A stretch of 64,000 nt of DNA, taken from contig NZ_CAKKLP010000001.1 in NCBI RefSeq assembly GCF_918698085.1, positions 310,001-374,000 on the forward strand. Reading direction: 5' to 3'. The notes below the pieces were generated by a model. It saw only the letters and a program-made list of their open reading frames with translations. It was not told the origin of the DNA and did no database searches. Shown piece by piece: positions 1 through 9,378 of the stretch. Position 1 is the first letter of the stretch. Every line of letters begins with the position of its first letter. The translations under genes and the position numbers were made by a program. This DNA is from Chryseobacterium sp. Bi04. GTDB lineage: Bacteria; Bacteroidota; Bacteroidia; Flavobacteriales; Weeksellaceae.

Positions 1-1535
1 AGTATACCCAATCCGGAGTAGGAATCAATCCTGATTATATTTCTGATCATGGGAATGGTCCAAGAGCCTACTGGAAAGCCGATGGCGGAAAATTGGATTA
101 CAAAAACCCTGATGCCTTATTTGGCTTCTACAGCGATCCTAATTTTAAAATGGATGCTTCACAAATGAAATTTACAGACCTTGAATTTTACAAAGTCTTT
201 GTTCAGGAAAAAGATAAGATTGTTGCGGCCTTTAACCATGAGATTAATGCTTCTGATAAACTGACCCTGAAATATGGTTTTAAGTACAGGGATAAAGAGC
301 GTAATGCAAGGTTTTCAGATATTTTTTACACCTGGAACAGCGGAGCGGCTCCTCTTTTATCAGAGTATTCCCAATTCATTACTTCACAACCGAACGGAAC
401 CAAGTATCTCAGTGAAATGAACGCACACATCGGAAACACTTTCGGTCCGGTACTTTCTACCTCAGGAATGAACCAGTTCTGGTTTGACAATCAAAAAAAC
501 CTGAAGATCAACACTGCTGATTCCGAGGCTTTAGAATATAATAAAGCGTTAGGAAGAAACTTTGATGTTCTGGAGAAACATGCTGATGCATTTGGAATGG
601 CAACCTATAAAGTGAATGATAAGATTACAGTTTTAGGAGGAATAAGATTTTCCAACACCAATACCAAGGTAAAAGGCTATAGCGTGATCGATGATGTACT
701 GACCCCTGTTGAAAATACTAAAAATTACCTGGCAGTTCTTCCCATGATCCATGTAAAGTATACATTAAACGATAAAACGAATCTTCGTTTTGCTGCCACA
801 AGAACTTTCTCCAGACCTAACTTCGGAGATCTTACGCCGGGAGGAACGTATAGTGAAGCGGATAATGAATTCAAGGGAGGAAATCCCAACCTTAATCCAA
901 CATATTCATTAAACTTTGACCTGATGGGAGAATATTATTTCTCCAATGTAGGGATCCTGAGCGGGGGTGTTTTCTATAAATCCATTACAGATCCTATTTT
1001 CCAGGATTCATTCATTGGAAATTATAACGGGATCAATGGGGTCCAGTTTACAGCCCCAAACAATGGAAATACAGCATGGCTGGGAGGTATTGAACTGGGA
1101 ATCAACAAGAGGTTTGATTTCCTTCCGGGCTTCCTTCAGTATTTTGGAGCCCAGGTGAATGCCACTTTTATGACCTCAGAAATGGAGAAGCCAAGCGGAA
1201 GAAAGGTAAAACTTCCTTACCAGGCCAAAGAACTTTATAACATACAGCTCTTCTTTGAGAAAAAAGGCTTCAATGCAAGACTTGCTTATAATTATAAAGG
1301 AAAGTACGCTGTAGAATATGCTGAAGATGATACTAATGACTCTTATTATGGTAAATACAGCAGCCTGGACTTCGGAGGTTCTTACCAGTTTACCAAACAT
1401 CTAAGTCTGTATGCGGATATCAACAACATCCTCAATAAACCCCTGATCTATCACTTTGGAGAAAATGAAGACCGTCCTGAACAGGTGGAATATTATGGGG
1501 TAAGATGTAACCTTGGAATAAAACTGAACTTCTAA
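1..1535 (+). CDS. TonB-dependent outer-membrane receptor, C-terminal part (5' end outside window)
   Basis: The frame is open from base 3 to the stop at 1533-1535, about 510 residues, so the N-terminal signal, carboxypeptidase-like domain and plug lie off the left edge. The visible part is a beta-barrel: alternating aromatic strands, a block around bases 800-960 typical of TonB receptors (SRPNFGDL, GGNPNLNPTYS) and a C-terminus ending in LGIKLNF, the terminal Phe expected for outer-membrane barrels. By family it would import a scarce solute with TonB energy. The next gene starts 9 bp downstream and belongs to a predicted aminophosphonate pathway, so the ligand is inferred to be an aminophosphonate or a derivative. 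The substrate cannot be read from sequence. Confidence 0.85.
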   Translation, partial: YTQSGVGINPDYISDHGNGPRAYWKADGGKLDYKNPDALFGFYSDPNFKMDASQMKFTDLEFYKVFVQEKDKIVAAFNHEINASDKLTLKYGFKYRDKERNARFSDIFYTWNSGAAPLLSEYSQFITSQPNGTKYLSEMNAHIGNTFGPVLSTSGMNQFWFDNQKNLKINTADSEALEYNKALGRNFDVLEKHADAFGMATYKVNDKITVLGGIRFSNTNTKVKGYSVIDDVLTPVENTKNYLAVLPMIHVKYTLNDKTNLRFAATRTFSRPNFGDLTPGGTYSEADNEFKGGNPNLNPTYSLNFDLMGEYYFSNVGILSGGVFYKSITDPIFQDSFIGNYNGINGVQFTAPNNGNTAWLGGIELGINKRFDFLPGFLQYFGAQVNATFMTSEMEKPSGRKVKLPYQAKELYNIQLFFEKKGFNARLAYNYKGKYAVEYAEDDTNDSYYGKYSSLDFGGSYQFTKHLSLYADINNILNKPLIYHFGENEDRPEQVEYYGVRCNLGIKLNF

Positions 1536-1544
1536 ACCCAAACA

Positions 1545-2843
1545 ATGGCCAGAACAATCAATCCAAAAACACTGGTAACACTGAAAGCTGCTTTTGCCGC
1601 TTTTGGTGTTTACTTCTGCATGTACGGTTTCAGAAAACCTTTTACCGTAGCCTCTTTCGAAGGACTATCCTACTTCGGAGTAGATTATAAAATCCTGATC
1701 ATCATTGCACAGGCTGTAGGGTATTTCATTTCGAAATTTATTGGAATTAAATTCATTTCCGAATTAAAACCTGTAAAAAGGCTACATTATTTATTTTCCT
1801 TTATTGCCATCGCAGAATTATCATTATTAGGGTTCGCGGTCATTCCCGCTCCCTATAATATCCTTTTCATGTTTCTCAATGGTATTCCACTGGGAATGAT
1901 CTGGGGTATTGTTTTTTCCTACATAGAAGGCCGTAAAACAACTGAAATTATCGGATTATTTCTGTGCTCAAGCTTTGTGGTTTCTTCGGGGTTTACAAAG
2001 TCTGTAGGAAAGTTTTTGATGGATACTTTTACTATTTCAGAATTCTGGATGCCTTTTTCTGCCGGGCTGATTTTTATTGTCCCTTTGCTTATTTCAGGAA
2101 TTCTTCTGGAAAAGATTCCGAAACCTACTGAAGAAGATATTCAGCTTAAAAGTAAAAGAAAGCCTCTTAACGGAAAAGAAAGGAAAGAACTTATCCGCCA
2201 GTTTTTTATCCCTGTTGTCTGCATAATTTTTCTCTATATCTGTTTAACGGTCCTAAGGGATTTCAGAGATAATTTTAACCGCGAGATCTGGGACGGTCTT
2301 CACTTTACATTTGACAGTTCTGTATTTACATTGACAGAAATCCCCATTGCCATCATGGTTCTTTTGATTTTAAGCTGTATGGTAAAGGTTAAAAACAACA
2401 AAAAGGCTTTTGCTTATTATCACTATATCCTCTTTGCCGGAATTTTAACGGTGGGGCTTTCCACCTATCTCTTCCAGCAGAATTTATTATCGCCGTTTTT
2501 ATGGATGACGATCTCCGGATTTGGAATGTATATCTGCTATATTCCTTTTAATGGAATTTATTTTGACAGGATGATTGCCGCATTTGATATTAAGGGCAAT
2601 GTAGGCTTTCTGATCTATATGGTAGATTCCTTTGGGTATCTGGGAAGTGTTCTGATCTTACTGTATAAGAATTTCGGTTCTGCACAGACTTCATGGCTAA
2701 GCTTTTATATCAGTCTGAATTATATCATTACGGTCAGCGTTTTAATTCTTTCGGTTATTGCCTTTCTGGCTTTTAAAAAAAAGGCAAAACCCAATTCTAA
2801 TTCTAATCAATACATCAATTTCGATACTTCGAAAATCTTATAA
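1545..2843 (+). CDS. DUF5690-type MFS transporter
   Basis: 432 residues, strongly hydrophobic, with about twelve predicted membrane segments. The N-terminus (CMYGFRKPFTVASFEG) resembles major-facilitator proteins of the organophosphate/hexose-phosphate antiporter type, and the whole protein matches what is annotated as DUF5690 in Flavobacteriia. It starts 9 bp after the TonB receptor and is followed 11 bp later by an FAD oxidoreductase and then a phosphonatase-like enzyme. In that context it most likely carries the phosphonate substrate across the inner membrane after TonB-dependent entry. The family assignment is from memory of this neighbourhood; the substrate is inferred. Confidence 0.7.
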   Translation: MARTINPKTLVTLKAAFAAFGVYFCMYGFRKPFTVASFEGLSYFGVDYKILIIIAQAVGYFISKFIGIKFISELKPVKRLHYLFSFIAIAELSLLGFAVIPAPYNILFMFLNGIPLGMIWGIVFSYIEGRKTTEIIGLFLCSSFVVSSGFTKSVGKFLMDTFTISEFWMPFSAGLIFIVPLLISGILLEKIPKPTEEDIQLKSKRKPLNGKERKELIRQFFIPVVCIIFLYICLTVLRDFRDNFNREIWDGLHFTFDSSVFTLTEIPIAIMVLLILSCMVKVKNNKKAFAYYHYILFAGILTVGLSTYLFQQNLLSPFLWMTISGFGMYICYIPFNGIYFDRMIAAFDIKGNVGFLIYMVDSFGYLGSVLILLYKNFGSAQTSWLSFYISLNYIITVSVLILSVIAFLAFKKKAKPNSNSNQYINFDTSKIL

Positions 2844-2854
2844 ATTATAGTAAA

Positions 2855-4009
2855 ATGAAAACAAAATTTGATTTACTCATTGTGGGAGGCGGAATCTTAG
2901 GAACATTCCATGCCTATCATGCCCTGAAGAAAAATCTGAAAGTAGCTTTACTGGAAAGAAATGCGCTGCCCCAGGGTGCAACGGTAAGAAACTTTGGACA
3001 GGTAGTACCGTCCGGAATGGATCTTAAATGGCAGAATTTCGGGAGAGAAAGCCTTGCTATATATAATGAACTTCATGCTCAGGCAGACCTTACTATCAGG
3101 CAAAACGGCTCTGTATACATTGCTTCTGATGCTGAAGAGCTTCAGCTTATTGAAGAACTCTATGAAATCAACAGAAACAACGATTATGAATCTGTTTTAT
3201 TATCTAAAAATGACTGTATCAAGAAGTTTGACGGCCTACGCTCGGATTATTGCAAAGGAGGGTTGTTCTTTCCCCAGGAGCTTTCTGTAGACTCTGCAGA
3301 TATGATTGTAAACCTTCACAAGCTTTTACAGGAAAAAATGGGGCTGGAGATCTTCTACAACACCACAGTTATTGAAACAGGTGAAGATGACCGGAAATGT
3401 ACTGTGATCACTGCTGAAGGAACAGAATTTTCTGCTTCCCGGATTATCATCTGCGGGGGACATGAATTTAAAACATTATACCCTAAAGTATTCAATGAAA
3501 GCGACCTGGAAGTAAGCAAACTGCAGATGCTGCAAACCAAACCCCAGGGAATTTATTCTCTTCAGGGAAATATTCTTACCGGACTTTCCGTCAGAAGGTA
3601 TGAATCATTCAGTGAATGTCCTTCTTTCCAAAAAATCAAATCATTGGAAGATCCTCATTCATTTGAGAAGAAATATGGCGTTCATATTCTTTTTAAGCAA
3701 GCTCTTGACGGCTCTATCATTCTTGGTGATTCCCATGAGTATGCTGATGCTAAAAATGCGGACGACCTTGGATATGATCTCAATATGGAAATTGATGAAT
3801 TCATGATCCATGAAGCAAAAAAAATAATTGACCTTCCTACGTATGAAATTCAGAGAAGATGGTTTGGAGTGTATTCCCAGTGCAAGACGAAAGATATTTT
3901 CGAATACAGCCCCTCTCCGAATATCCACATTATAACGGGTATCGGAGGAAAAGGAATGACCGGAAGCGGAGGATTCTCCAAGTTTAACATAGAAAAAATT
4001 TACGCATAA
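2855..4009 (+). CDS. FAD-dependent oxidoreductase, TIGR03364 type (aminophosphonate oxidase)
   Basis: 384 residues of the DAO fold. A Rossmann FAD site lies at residues 8-16 (LIVGGGILG), followed by the E-R acidic strand (ALLERN) and the motif VRNFGQV. The C-terminal glycine-rich segment (ITGIGGKGMTGSGG) closes the FAD site. TIGR03364 proteins are defined by synteny with phosphonatase-like TIGR03351 hydrolases, exactly as here with a 6-bp gap. The proposed role of the family is oxidative deamination of an aminophosphonate related to 2-aminoethylphosphonate, giving an aldehyde whose C-P bond the next enzyme cleaves. Whether the substrate is AEP, N-methyl-AEP or hydroxy-AEP is not visible. Confidence 0.8.
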   Translation: MKTKFDLLIVGGGILGTFHAYHALKKNLKVALLERNALPQGATVRNFGQVVPSGMDLKWQNFGRESLAIYNELHAQADLTIRQNGSVYIASDAEELQLIEELYEINRNNDYESVLLSKNDCIKKFDGLRSDYCKGGLFFPQELSVDSADMIVNLHKLLQEKMGLEIFYNTTVIETGEDDRKCTVITAEGTEFSASRIIICGGHEFKTLYPKVFNESDLEVSKLQMLQTKPQGIYSLQGNILTGLSVRRYESFSECPSFQKIKSLEDPHSFEKKYGVHILFKQALDGSIILGDSHEYADAKNADDLGYDLNMEIDEFMIHEAKKIIDLPTYEIQRRWFGVYSQCKTKDIFEYSPSPNIHIITGIGGKGMTGSGGFSKFNIEKIYA

Positions 4010-4015
4010 AATTCA

Positions 4016-4684
4016 ATGAAAAATATAGAATTACTGGTTCTGGATATGGCCGGAACAACAATTGATGAGGACAATGTAGTGTATAAAACCTTAACAGAGG
4101 CTGTCAACAGCCACGGTTATTCTGTGAGCCTGGAAAAAGTTCTTAGAACCTGCGCCGGAATGGAAAAGCTGGAGGCCATCACAAGTCTTTTGAAGGATAT
4201 TAAGGGTAGTGGAAATGATGCCCCTTTTATTTTTGAAAACTTTTCCGAAAAATTAAAGGAAGCTTACCGTGATCTTGATGTAAAACCCATCAACGGTACA
4301 GAAAATTTTCTTCTTGCCATGAAAGCCCAAAACAAAAAAGTGGTTCTCAATACAGGATATACCGCTGAAATTGCCCAACAGCTCCTAGACAAATTGCAGT
4401 GGAAAGAAAACGTACATTTTGATGCTCTGATCACTGCTGATGATGTTTCAGAAAGCAGACCGAGTCCGGAGATGATCAATCTGGCTATGAAAAAATTCAA
4501 TATCACGGAACCCAAAAAGGTCTTAAAAGCTGGTGATTCCGTGATTGATATTGAAGAAGGAAAAAATGCAGGATGCGGGCTAACCATCGCCGTGCTTTCC
4601 GGTGCCCAAAGCAGAACAGAGCTGGAGAAAGCAAAACCCGATTATATCCTAAATACAATCTCTGAAGCTGAACATATTCTTTAA
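4016..4684 (+). CDS. Phosphonatase-like HAD hydrolase, TIGR03351 type
   Basis: 222 residues. Motif I is DMAGTT with nucleophile Asp10; the DxAGTT form is typical of phosphonoacetaldehyde hydrolase relatives. Motif II is LNTGY near residue 111 and the C-terminal motif KAGDSVIDIEEGKNAGC carries the metal-binding acids. True PhnX has a Schiff-base lysine in its cap; I cannot assign one with certainty here, so it is called phosphonatase-like rather than PhnX. It is the last gene of the operon and is followed by a strong terminator. Predicted role: hydrolysis of the C-P bond of the aldehyde made by the upstream oxidase. Confidence 0.82.
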   Translation: MKNIELLVLDMAGTTIDEDNVVYKTLTEAVNSHGYSVSLEKVLRTCAGMEKLEAITSLLKDIKGSGNDAPFIFENFSEKLKEAYRDLDVKPINGTENFLLAMKAQNKKVVLNTGYTAEIAQQLLDKLQWKENVHFDALITADDVSESRPSPEMINLAMKKFNITEPKKVLKAGDSVIDIEEGKNAGCGLTIAVLSGAQSRTELEKAKPDYILNTISEAEHIL

Positions 4685-4710
4685 CAACTTCTTTTTCAAC
4701 TTTATGTAAT

Positions 4711-4746
4711 ACAAATGACACAAGTGTTTTGTGTCGTTTGTTTTTT
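4711..4746 (+). terminator. Intrinsic terminator of the phosphonate operon
   Basis: Stem acaaatgacacaa / ttgtgtcgtttgt with one G-T pair, four-base loop, then TTTTTT. It ends transcription 30-60 bp after the HAD gene. Confidence 0.85.
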
Positions 4747-4896
4747 AATAAGTAAAAAGTGAACCGCTCCGTCATCACTCCGGAAAAGGGGGAATTTTAG
4801 TTCCTTCGATTGGCTATTTATAAAAAATGTTTGATTTTTCTACTTATTGAGATTACATTTTATAAACTATTTACTTATCAATTAATTAATTTTCCG

Positions 4897-4932
4897 TTTA
4901 CATATATTTACAAATAGTAAACTAATTTTACA
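4897..4932 (+). promoter_or_regulatory. Phased TTTACA repeats upstream of the phosphatase (PHO-box-like)
   Basis: TTTACA occurs at 4897, 4907 and 4927, spaced 10 and 20 bp, so all three lie on one face of the helix. The nearby -7-like box TACTATTTG (4949-4957) has no good -33 partner, which suits an activator site. The pattern resembles PhoP/PhoB-type boxes (TTHACA repeated every 10-11 bp), and the controlled gene is a phosphatase. Role inferred. Confidence 0.4.
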
Positions 4933-4961
4933 ATAGTTAAAAATAAATTACTATTTGTAAA
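4907..4961. repeat. 14-bp perfect inverted repeat in the phosphatase promoter
   Basis: TTTACAAATAGTAA (4907-4920) and its exact reverse complement (4948-4961) are separated by 27 bp. The right arm covers the -7-like box. Possible operator or cruciform; function unknown. Confidence 0.6.
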
Positions 4962-4983
4962 CTTTTCATTAAATCCTTATCCC

Positions 4984-6836
4984 ATGAAAACAAAACTATT
5001 CTCAATGGCTGTTGTGATGAGCTGCTTCCTTGGAGCTCAGACCAAAAAGTTCTTTTTATTGGTATCGACGGATGTCGGGCAGACGTCATGATGTCTGCCA
5101 ATACTCCAAACATCAAGAGCCTCATCAACCAGTCTATTTATTCTCTTGACGGGCTTTGCGCTGCTACTACATGGAGCGGAAACGGATGGAGCACCATGCT
5201 TACTGGCGTTTGGCACCCCAAACATAATGTGCAGGATAATAATTTTACCAATCCCAATTATGTAAATTATCCTGACTTTTTGACGAGAGCAGAAAGCCAC
5301 AACCCTAATTTAAGAACAATTTCCCTCGCACATTGGGCGCCTATTAATGATAAAATTATTCAGAATGCAGATGTGAAGTCTAATCTGGCAACGGATCTTG
5401 CTGTGAAAAACGCAGCAGTTAATGCGCTGCAAAATGACAACCCTGATATTCTGTTTGTAGATTTTGATGATGTAGACCATGCAGGGCATTCTTATGGCTT
5501 TTCTTCAGCTGTTCCGCAATATGTATCTTCTATTCAGACCACAGACTCATATATCGGAGAGATAGTGAATGCAATGAAAAACAGAGCCGGTTATCAAAAC
5601 GAAGATTGGCTGGTTGTTTTAACTACAGATCACGGTGCGGTAGATAGCTCGCATGGCGGGGGAAACCTTTCGGAGAGAAATATTTTTACCGTGTATTCCA
5701 ATCCAGGATTTACTCCTCGACAGATCAGTAAAACAATTTTAGAGTCCAATAAAACTTTCAATCAGCTGAGTTTCCCGGCTGGAACTTATGCAAAGCCAAC
5801 AAATCAGAATCTTTTCAACTTTGGAGCAAACCAGGATTTTACCATTGAATTTTGGGTGAAACCCAATGCTGCCTATTCCAGCGATCCTGTCATGATTGGG
5901 AATAAAAACTGGGCCAGCGGAAAAAACAAAGGGCTTGTGGTCTCAGGATATTCCGGACAGACATTTAAAATGAATATCGGTGACGGAACAAACAGAATTG
6001 ACCTGGTAGGAGGAAAGGTAGAAACCAATAAGTGGAAGCATATTGCCGCCAGTTTTGATAGAGATGGCCTTGTCACTTTATATGAAGATGGTGTTCCGGT
6101 CACTTTTGCCAATATGAATACCATCGGAAATATTGATTCCGGTCTTCCATTAACGTTAAATCAGGATGGAACCAACACGTATGGACTCAACCTTCCCGCA
6201 TCTTATAAAGACATCAGAATCTGGAAATCTGCTCTTCCGAATAATGTAATCGTTAACTGGGCCCATCAGGATATTACCCCTTCACATCCTTATTATTCTC
6301 AGCTGCTGGCCAACTGGAAGTGTGATCATACCTCAGGAAATACCATCACAGATTCAGGTCCCAATTCCAATCACATGACCATAACAGGATCTCCGGCTTA
6401 TAGTGTCAATACCTCCGCCAGTTTTAAAATCTTTGACTACACCTCTACAACAAGAGAAACAGATCATTTTCCAACGGTACTGAACTGGTTGTGTATTCCG
6501 GTACAATCCACTTGGGGAATTGATGGGATAAACAGAATTCCAGTTTGTTCAAACGGTGTTTTAGGAGCTAAAGAAATAAGGAGAAATACTGGTGATTTCA
6601 CCATCTATCCCAATCCTGCTTCAGCAAGCATAACCATCCTATACACCTCTGAAAATAAGGAATCTAAGGCAGAAATCATTGATGCTAAAGGGATGATTAT
6701 TTCAAGTCTTCATTTGAAATCTTCCAATGGGTATTACAACGAAAAAATAAATATTGAACCCCTTCCGGCTGGTATATACTTCATTAAACTTAGCGGAAGT
6801 AAAAACTCACTGACAAAGGCCTTCATTAAGAAATAA
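4984..6836 (+). pseudogene. Secreted alkaline-phosphatase-superfamily protein with LamG and T9SS domains, frameshifted near base 5044
   Basis: ATG 4984 opens a clear signal peptide (MKTKLFSMAVVMSCFLGAQ), but that frame stops at 5092-5094. The phosphatase itself continues in another frame from the A5 run at 5044-5048: VLFIGIDGCRADV, NTPNIKSL, then SGNGWSTMLTGVWHPKH, the metal motif DDVDHAGH and TTDHG...H. One extra A in that run would join the two into a 617-residue protein. Order: signal peptide, type I phosphodiesterase/nucleotide pyrophosphatase domain (about 22-240), LamG-like lectin domain (about 278-430), and a C-terminal T9SS type A sorting domain (YPNPAS..., PAGIYFIKL). It would be a secreted or surface phosphoesterase. 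The break may be a sequencing error, a phase-variable site or real loss; translation from ATG 5088 would lack the export signal and the DG metal motif. Confidence 0.8.
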
Positions 6837-6862
6837 CAGTAAAGCAATTAGATTTAGTTTTG

Positions 6863-6906
6863 ATATTAGAACTCGGATATAATGTCCTTGTTCTAATATT
6901 TTTTTA
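6863..6906 (+). terminator. Intrinsic terminator after the phosphatase
   Basis: GATATTAGAAC pairs with GTTCTAATATT around an inner GGA/TCC stem, followed by a run of T. It lies just before the end of the convergent GNAT gene. Confidence 0.75.
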
Positions 6907-6909
6907 TAA

Positions 6910-7392
6910 TCAGTTTTTAAGATCTAATTCCATCTGTACATCCACACGGTCATATCCTGCATTGGTAACCGGCATATGCTTAAATCCAAGTTTTTCATAC
7001 AGTTTTATGGCTGGAACCAGAATTGAATTAGTTTCCAGAAACACTTTCTCAGCCTTTAGCTCCCTAGCTTTCTCTATTAAAGTATTTCCCAGCAGATATC
7101 CAATTTTCTTTCCCTGTGCTTTTGGACTTACTGCCATTTTTGAAAGTTCAAAAATAAGGAGCTCATTACTGTTTCTTACTAATGCACATGTTCCCACGGC
7201 TTCTCCATTAAGCAGAGCAAAAGCAATATGACCTCCTTTCTGCAAGATATGTTCTTCAGGATGATCCAACAGTTTATAATCACCGGGCTCCATCACAAAG
7301 AAATTACTGATCCATTCTTCATTTAAAGCTCTGAAAGCTTCTTTATATTGAGATTCATAGGCTATAATTTGTACTTTATTATTATCATTCAT
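6910..7392 (-). CDS. GNAT family N-acetyltransferase
   Basis: 160 residues with the GNAT acetyl-CoA loop (VSPKAQGKKIGYLLGNTL, matching the R/Q-x-x-G-x-G/A pattern) near residue 95 and the C-terminal strand KLGFKHMP typical of small-molecule acetyltransferases. It starts 13 bp after the MocR-type regulator on the same strand, so the two are probably co-transcribed. The acceptor is unknown. Confidence 0.85.
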   Translation of the reverse strand: MNDNNKVQIIAYESQYKEAFRALNEEWISNFFVMEPGDYKLLDHPEEHILQKGGHIAFALLNGEAVGTCALVRNSNELLIFELSKMAVSPKAQGKKIGYLLGNTLIEKARELKAEKVFLETNSILVPAIKLYEKLGFKHMPVTNAGYDRVDVQMELDLKN

Positions 7393-7405
7393 CTCTATGG
7401 GTGTA

Positions 7406-8821
7406 TTAAATTTTATTTTTTATCATTTTACCAAGTTTCTCCAGGTCACTTTCTACACGGTCTGTCCATTCCAGGGCATAATTCAGCCTCATACAGTTCT
7501 GATACTGGTTATATTGTGAAAACATTCTGCCAGGGGCAAAGTTTACTTTCTGGCTTAATGCCTTATCATAAAGGTCTTCCGTACAGATCCTCTGATCCAG
7601 TTCCAGCCACAGCATAAAACCTCCTTTCGGTTCTGAAATTTTGGTGTTATCCGGAAAATATTGGGTAACAGATTTCTGAATCTGCAGGTAATTGGCATAC
7701 AGTTTTTTCCTGAACATTCTCAAATGATGGTCGTACCGCCCATGTTCAAGGAAATCAGCAATGACATCTGAAAATAAAGACGGACTGGAAACTGTCTGAA
7801 CCAGTTTCTGACGGATAATCTTATCTTTAAATTTCCCCGGGGCTACCCAGCCTACACGATATCCCGGGGCCAACGTTTTAGAAACAGATCCCACCCACAT
7901 TACAATTCCGGCTTCATCATAGAATTTACAGGGCTTGGGTCTTCCTGCTCCAAAGTAAATATTTCCGTAAACATCATCTTCCACCAAAGGAACATTATAT
8001 TCGGTAAGCATTCTTACCAGTTCCTTTTTGTTCTCATCAGGCATCTGAAATCCCAGCGGATTATTATAATTAACGACAAAGCAGCAAGCAGAAATCTTTG
8101 GCAGTACTTTTTTTAAAGCATCCAGATCTACTCCGGTGATAGGATGCGTTGGAATTTCCACCGCCTTCAATCCCAGCAGATGAATCGCCTGCAGTATTCC
8201 AAAATATACGGGACTTTCAATGGCTACGGAATCCCCGGGCTGGGTAACCGCCATCAGACAGTTATAGACTCCGTTCATCGCTCCGGAAGTGATGACAAGG
8301 TCGTCCTCTGTAATTTTCCCTTCCATTACAATCGACCATTTGGCAATTTCCCGGCGAAGATTTTCACTTCCCTGTACCGGTTCATAATTGGTCCCGCTAT
8401 CACTGCTCTTCTTCATTACGTTAATCATACACTTCTTCATTTTAGCCACAGGAAGAAGGCTTTTTCCGGGAATACCCAGTGCAAACTGAGTAACATCTGT
8501 TCCGGCGATGGTTCCGAATACTTTGCCAATAAGGTCTTCCGGTGTTTTTTGTCCTTCTGAAACTTTCATTTTTGCAATAGAAGGTAAGGCCAGTTTTCGC
8601 TGGGAAGTCTGGCTTACGTAATAACCATATTTTGGGCGTGATTCCACCAGAGACCGGCTCTCCAGCTCCATATACGCCTGTTTTACAGTGTTTAAGCTAA
8701 CATTATGCAATTTCTGGGCACTTCTTAGCGATGGCAGCCTGTCTCCAAACTGCAAGGTTTCGGTTTTAATCTGTTCGGTAACAGCATTGGCTATTTTTAG
8801 ATACAAAACATCTTTAGACAT
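7406..8821 (-). CDS. MocR/PdxR-type regulator: GntR DNA-binding domain fused to a PLP aminotransferase domain
   Basis: 471 residues. Residues 1-75 form a GntR winged helix (LRSAQKLHNVSLNTVKQAYMELESRSLVESRPKYGY is its core region). Residues from about 110 form a type I aminotransferase domain with NYNNPLGFQMP, the aspartate of VEDDVYG and the PLP lysine in SVSKTLAPGYRVGW. MocR proteins use PLP or an aminated ligand to control nearby amine, vitamin B6 or amino-acid genes. The only same-strand partner is the GNAT gene 13 bp downstream, which may be its target; the small gene 8865-9230 lies just upstream. Confidence 0.88.
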   Translation of the reverse strand: MSKDVLYLKIANAVTEQIKTETLQFGDRLPSLRSAQKLHNVSLNTVKQAYMELESRSLVESRPKYGYYVSQTSQRKLALPSIAKMKVSEGQKTPEDLIGKVFGTIAGTDVTQFALGIPGKSLLPVAKMKKCMINVMKKSSDSGTNYEPVQGSENLRREIAKWSIVMEGKITEDDLVITSGAMNGVYNCLMAVTQPGDSVAIESPVYFGILQAIHLLGLKAVEIPTHPITGVDLDALKKVLPKISACCFVVNYNNPLGFQMPDENKKELVRMLTEYNVPLVEDDVYGNIYFGAGRPKPCKFYDEAGIVMWVGSVSKTLAPGYRVGWVAPGKFKDKIIRQKLVQTVSSPSLFSDVIADFLEHGRYDHHLRMFRKKLYANYLQIQKSVTQYFPDNTKISEPKGGFMLWLELDQRICTEDLYDKALSQKVNFAPGRMFSQYNQYQNCMRLNYALEWTDRVESDLEKLGKMIKNKI

Positions 8822-8864
8822 TGATCAGGGTTTTACGTAAAAGTACACTTTTATCTATGCTTTA

Positions 8865-9230
8865 TTAAAAATCCAGCCAGCTAATCATGCTTTTAATGCT
8901 GCTTTTTAACTGTTCCGGATTTCGAAAATTGGGCGTTGTATTCTTTTTGAAATAAGCTTCCACTTTTAAAGAAAATCTTTTCTTTTCTGCCTCGGAGATT
9001 CCCTTTTTATCATAGATTTTAAAGGCAATTTCTCCTTTTGTATTTATAATAAGACTGGCAAATGAAACAATTTCATCACCCTTTTTTGCCAGGAAAAACG
9101 GAACTCCAAAATCCGGACTTATCTTTGAAGTGTTCTGTGTCTGTAGAAATATTTTTTTCAGCGCCAACATATCTGAAATATAAACTTCAGCATATTGAAG
9201 CTGCCCGTGATGTTGAACGGTTGTTTCCAT
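8865..9230 (-). CDS. Small uncharacterised protein
   Basis: 121 residues, no signal peptide or membrane segment. The middle (GVPFFLAKKGDEIVSFASLIINTKGEIAFKIYD in position, residues 42-75) looks like three beta-strands reminiscent of the first half of a GNAT fold, but no acetyl-CoA loop is present. It starts with METTVQHHG and ends with SMISWLDF. It lies 43 bp upstream of the MocR gene on the same strand. I do not recognise a family. Confidence 0.6.
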   Translation of the reverse strand: METTVQHHGQLQYAEVYISDMLALKKIFLQTQNTSKISPDFGVPFFLAKKGDEIVSFASLIINTKGEIAFKIYDKKGISEAEKKRFSLKVEAYFKKNTTPNFRNPEQLKSSIKSMISWLDF

Positions 9231-9370
9231 AATATCATGATTTAATGAAACAAAATTATGGAGGATTTACCTTTGGATACAGATACAGAAGAATGGAATA
9301 TTACGGGTACAGATATGCTGCAAATCTCCAAATGCAAATGTTTTTATCCATCATATATTTTAAAATGCTC

Positions 9371-9378
9371 TATTTTTG
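9371..9378 (+). promoter_or_regulatory. Perfect -7 box TATTTTTG of the XRE regulator
   Basis: Matches the Bacteroidota TAnnTTTG element. Transcription from here would begin near 9384, after the TTG at 9376, which argues for initiation at TTG 9397 on a nearly leaderless mRNA. Confidence 0.4.

Noticed and set aside
8144-8560. 138-residue plus-strand open frame
   Set aside because: Antisense to the MocR regulator.
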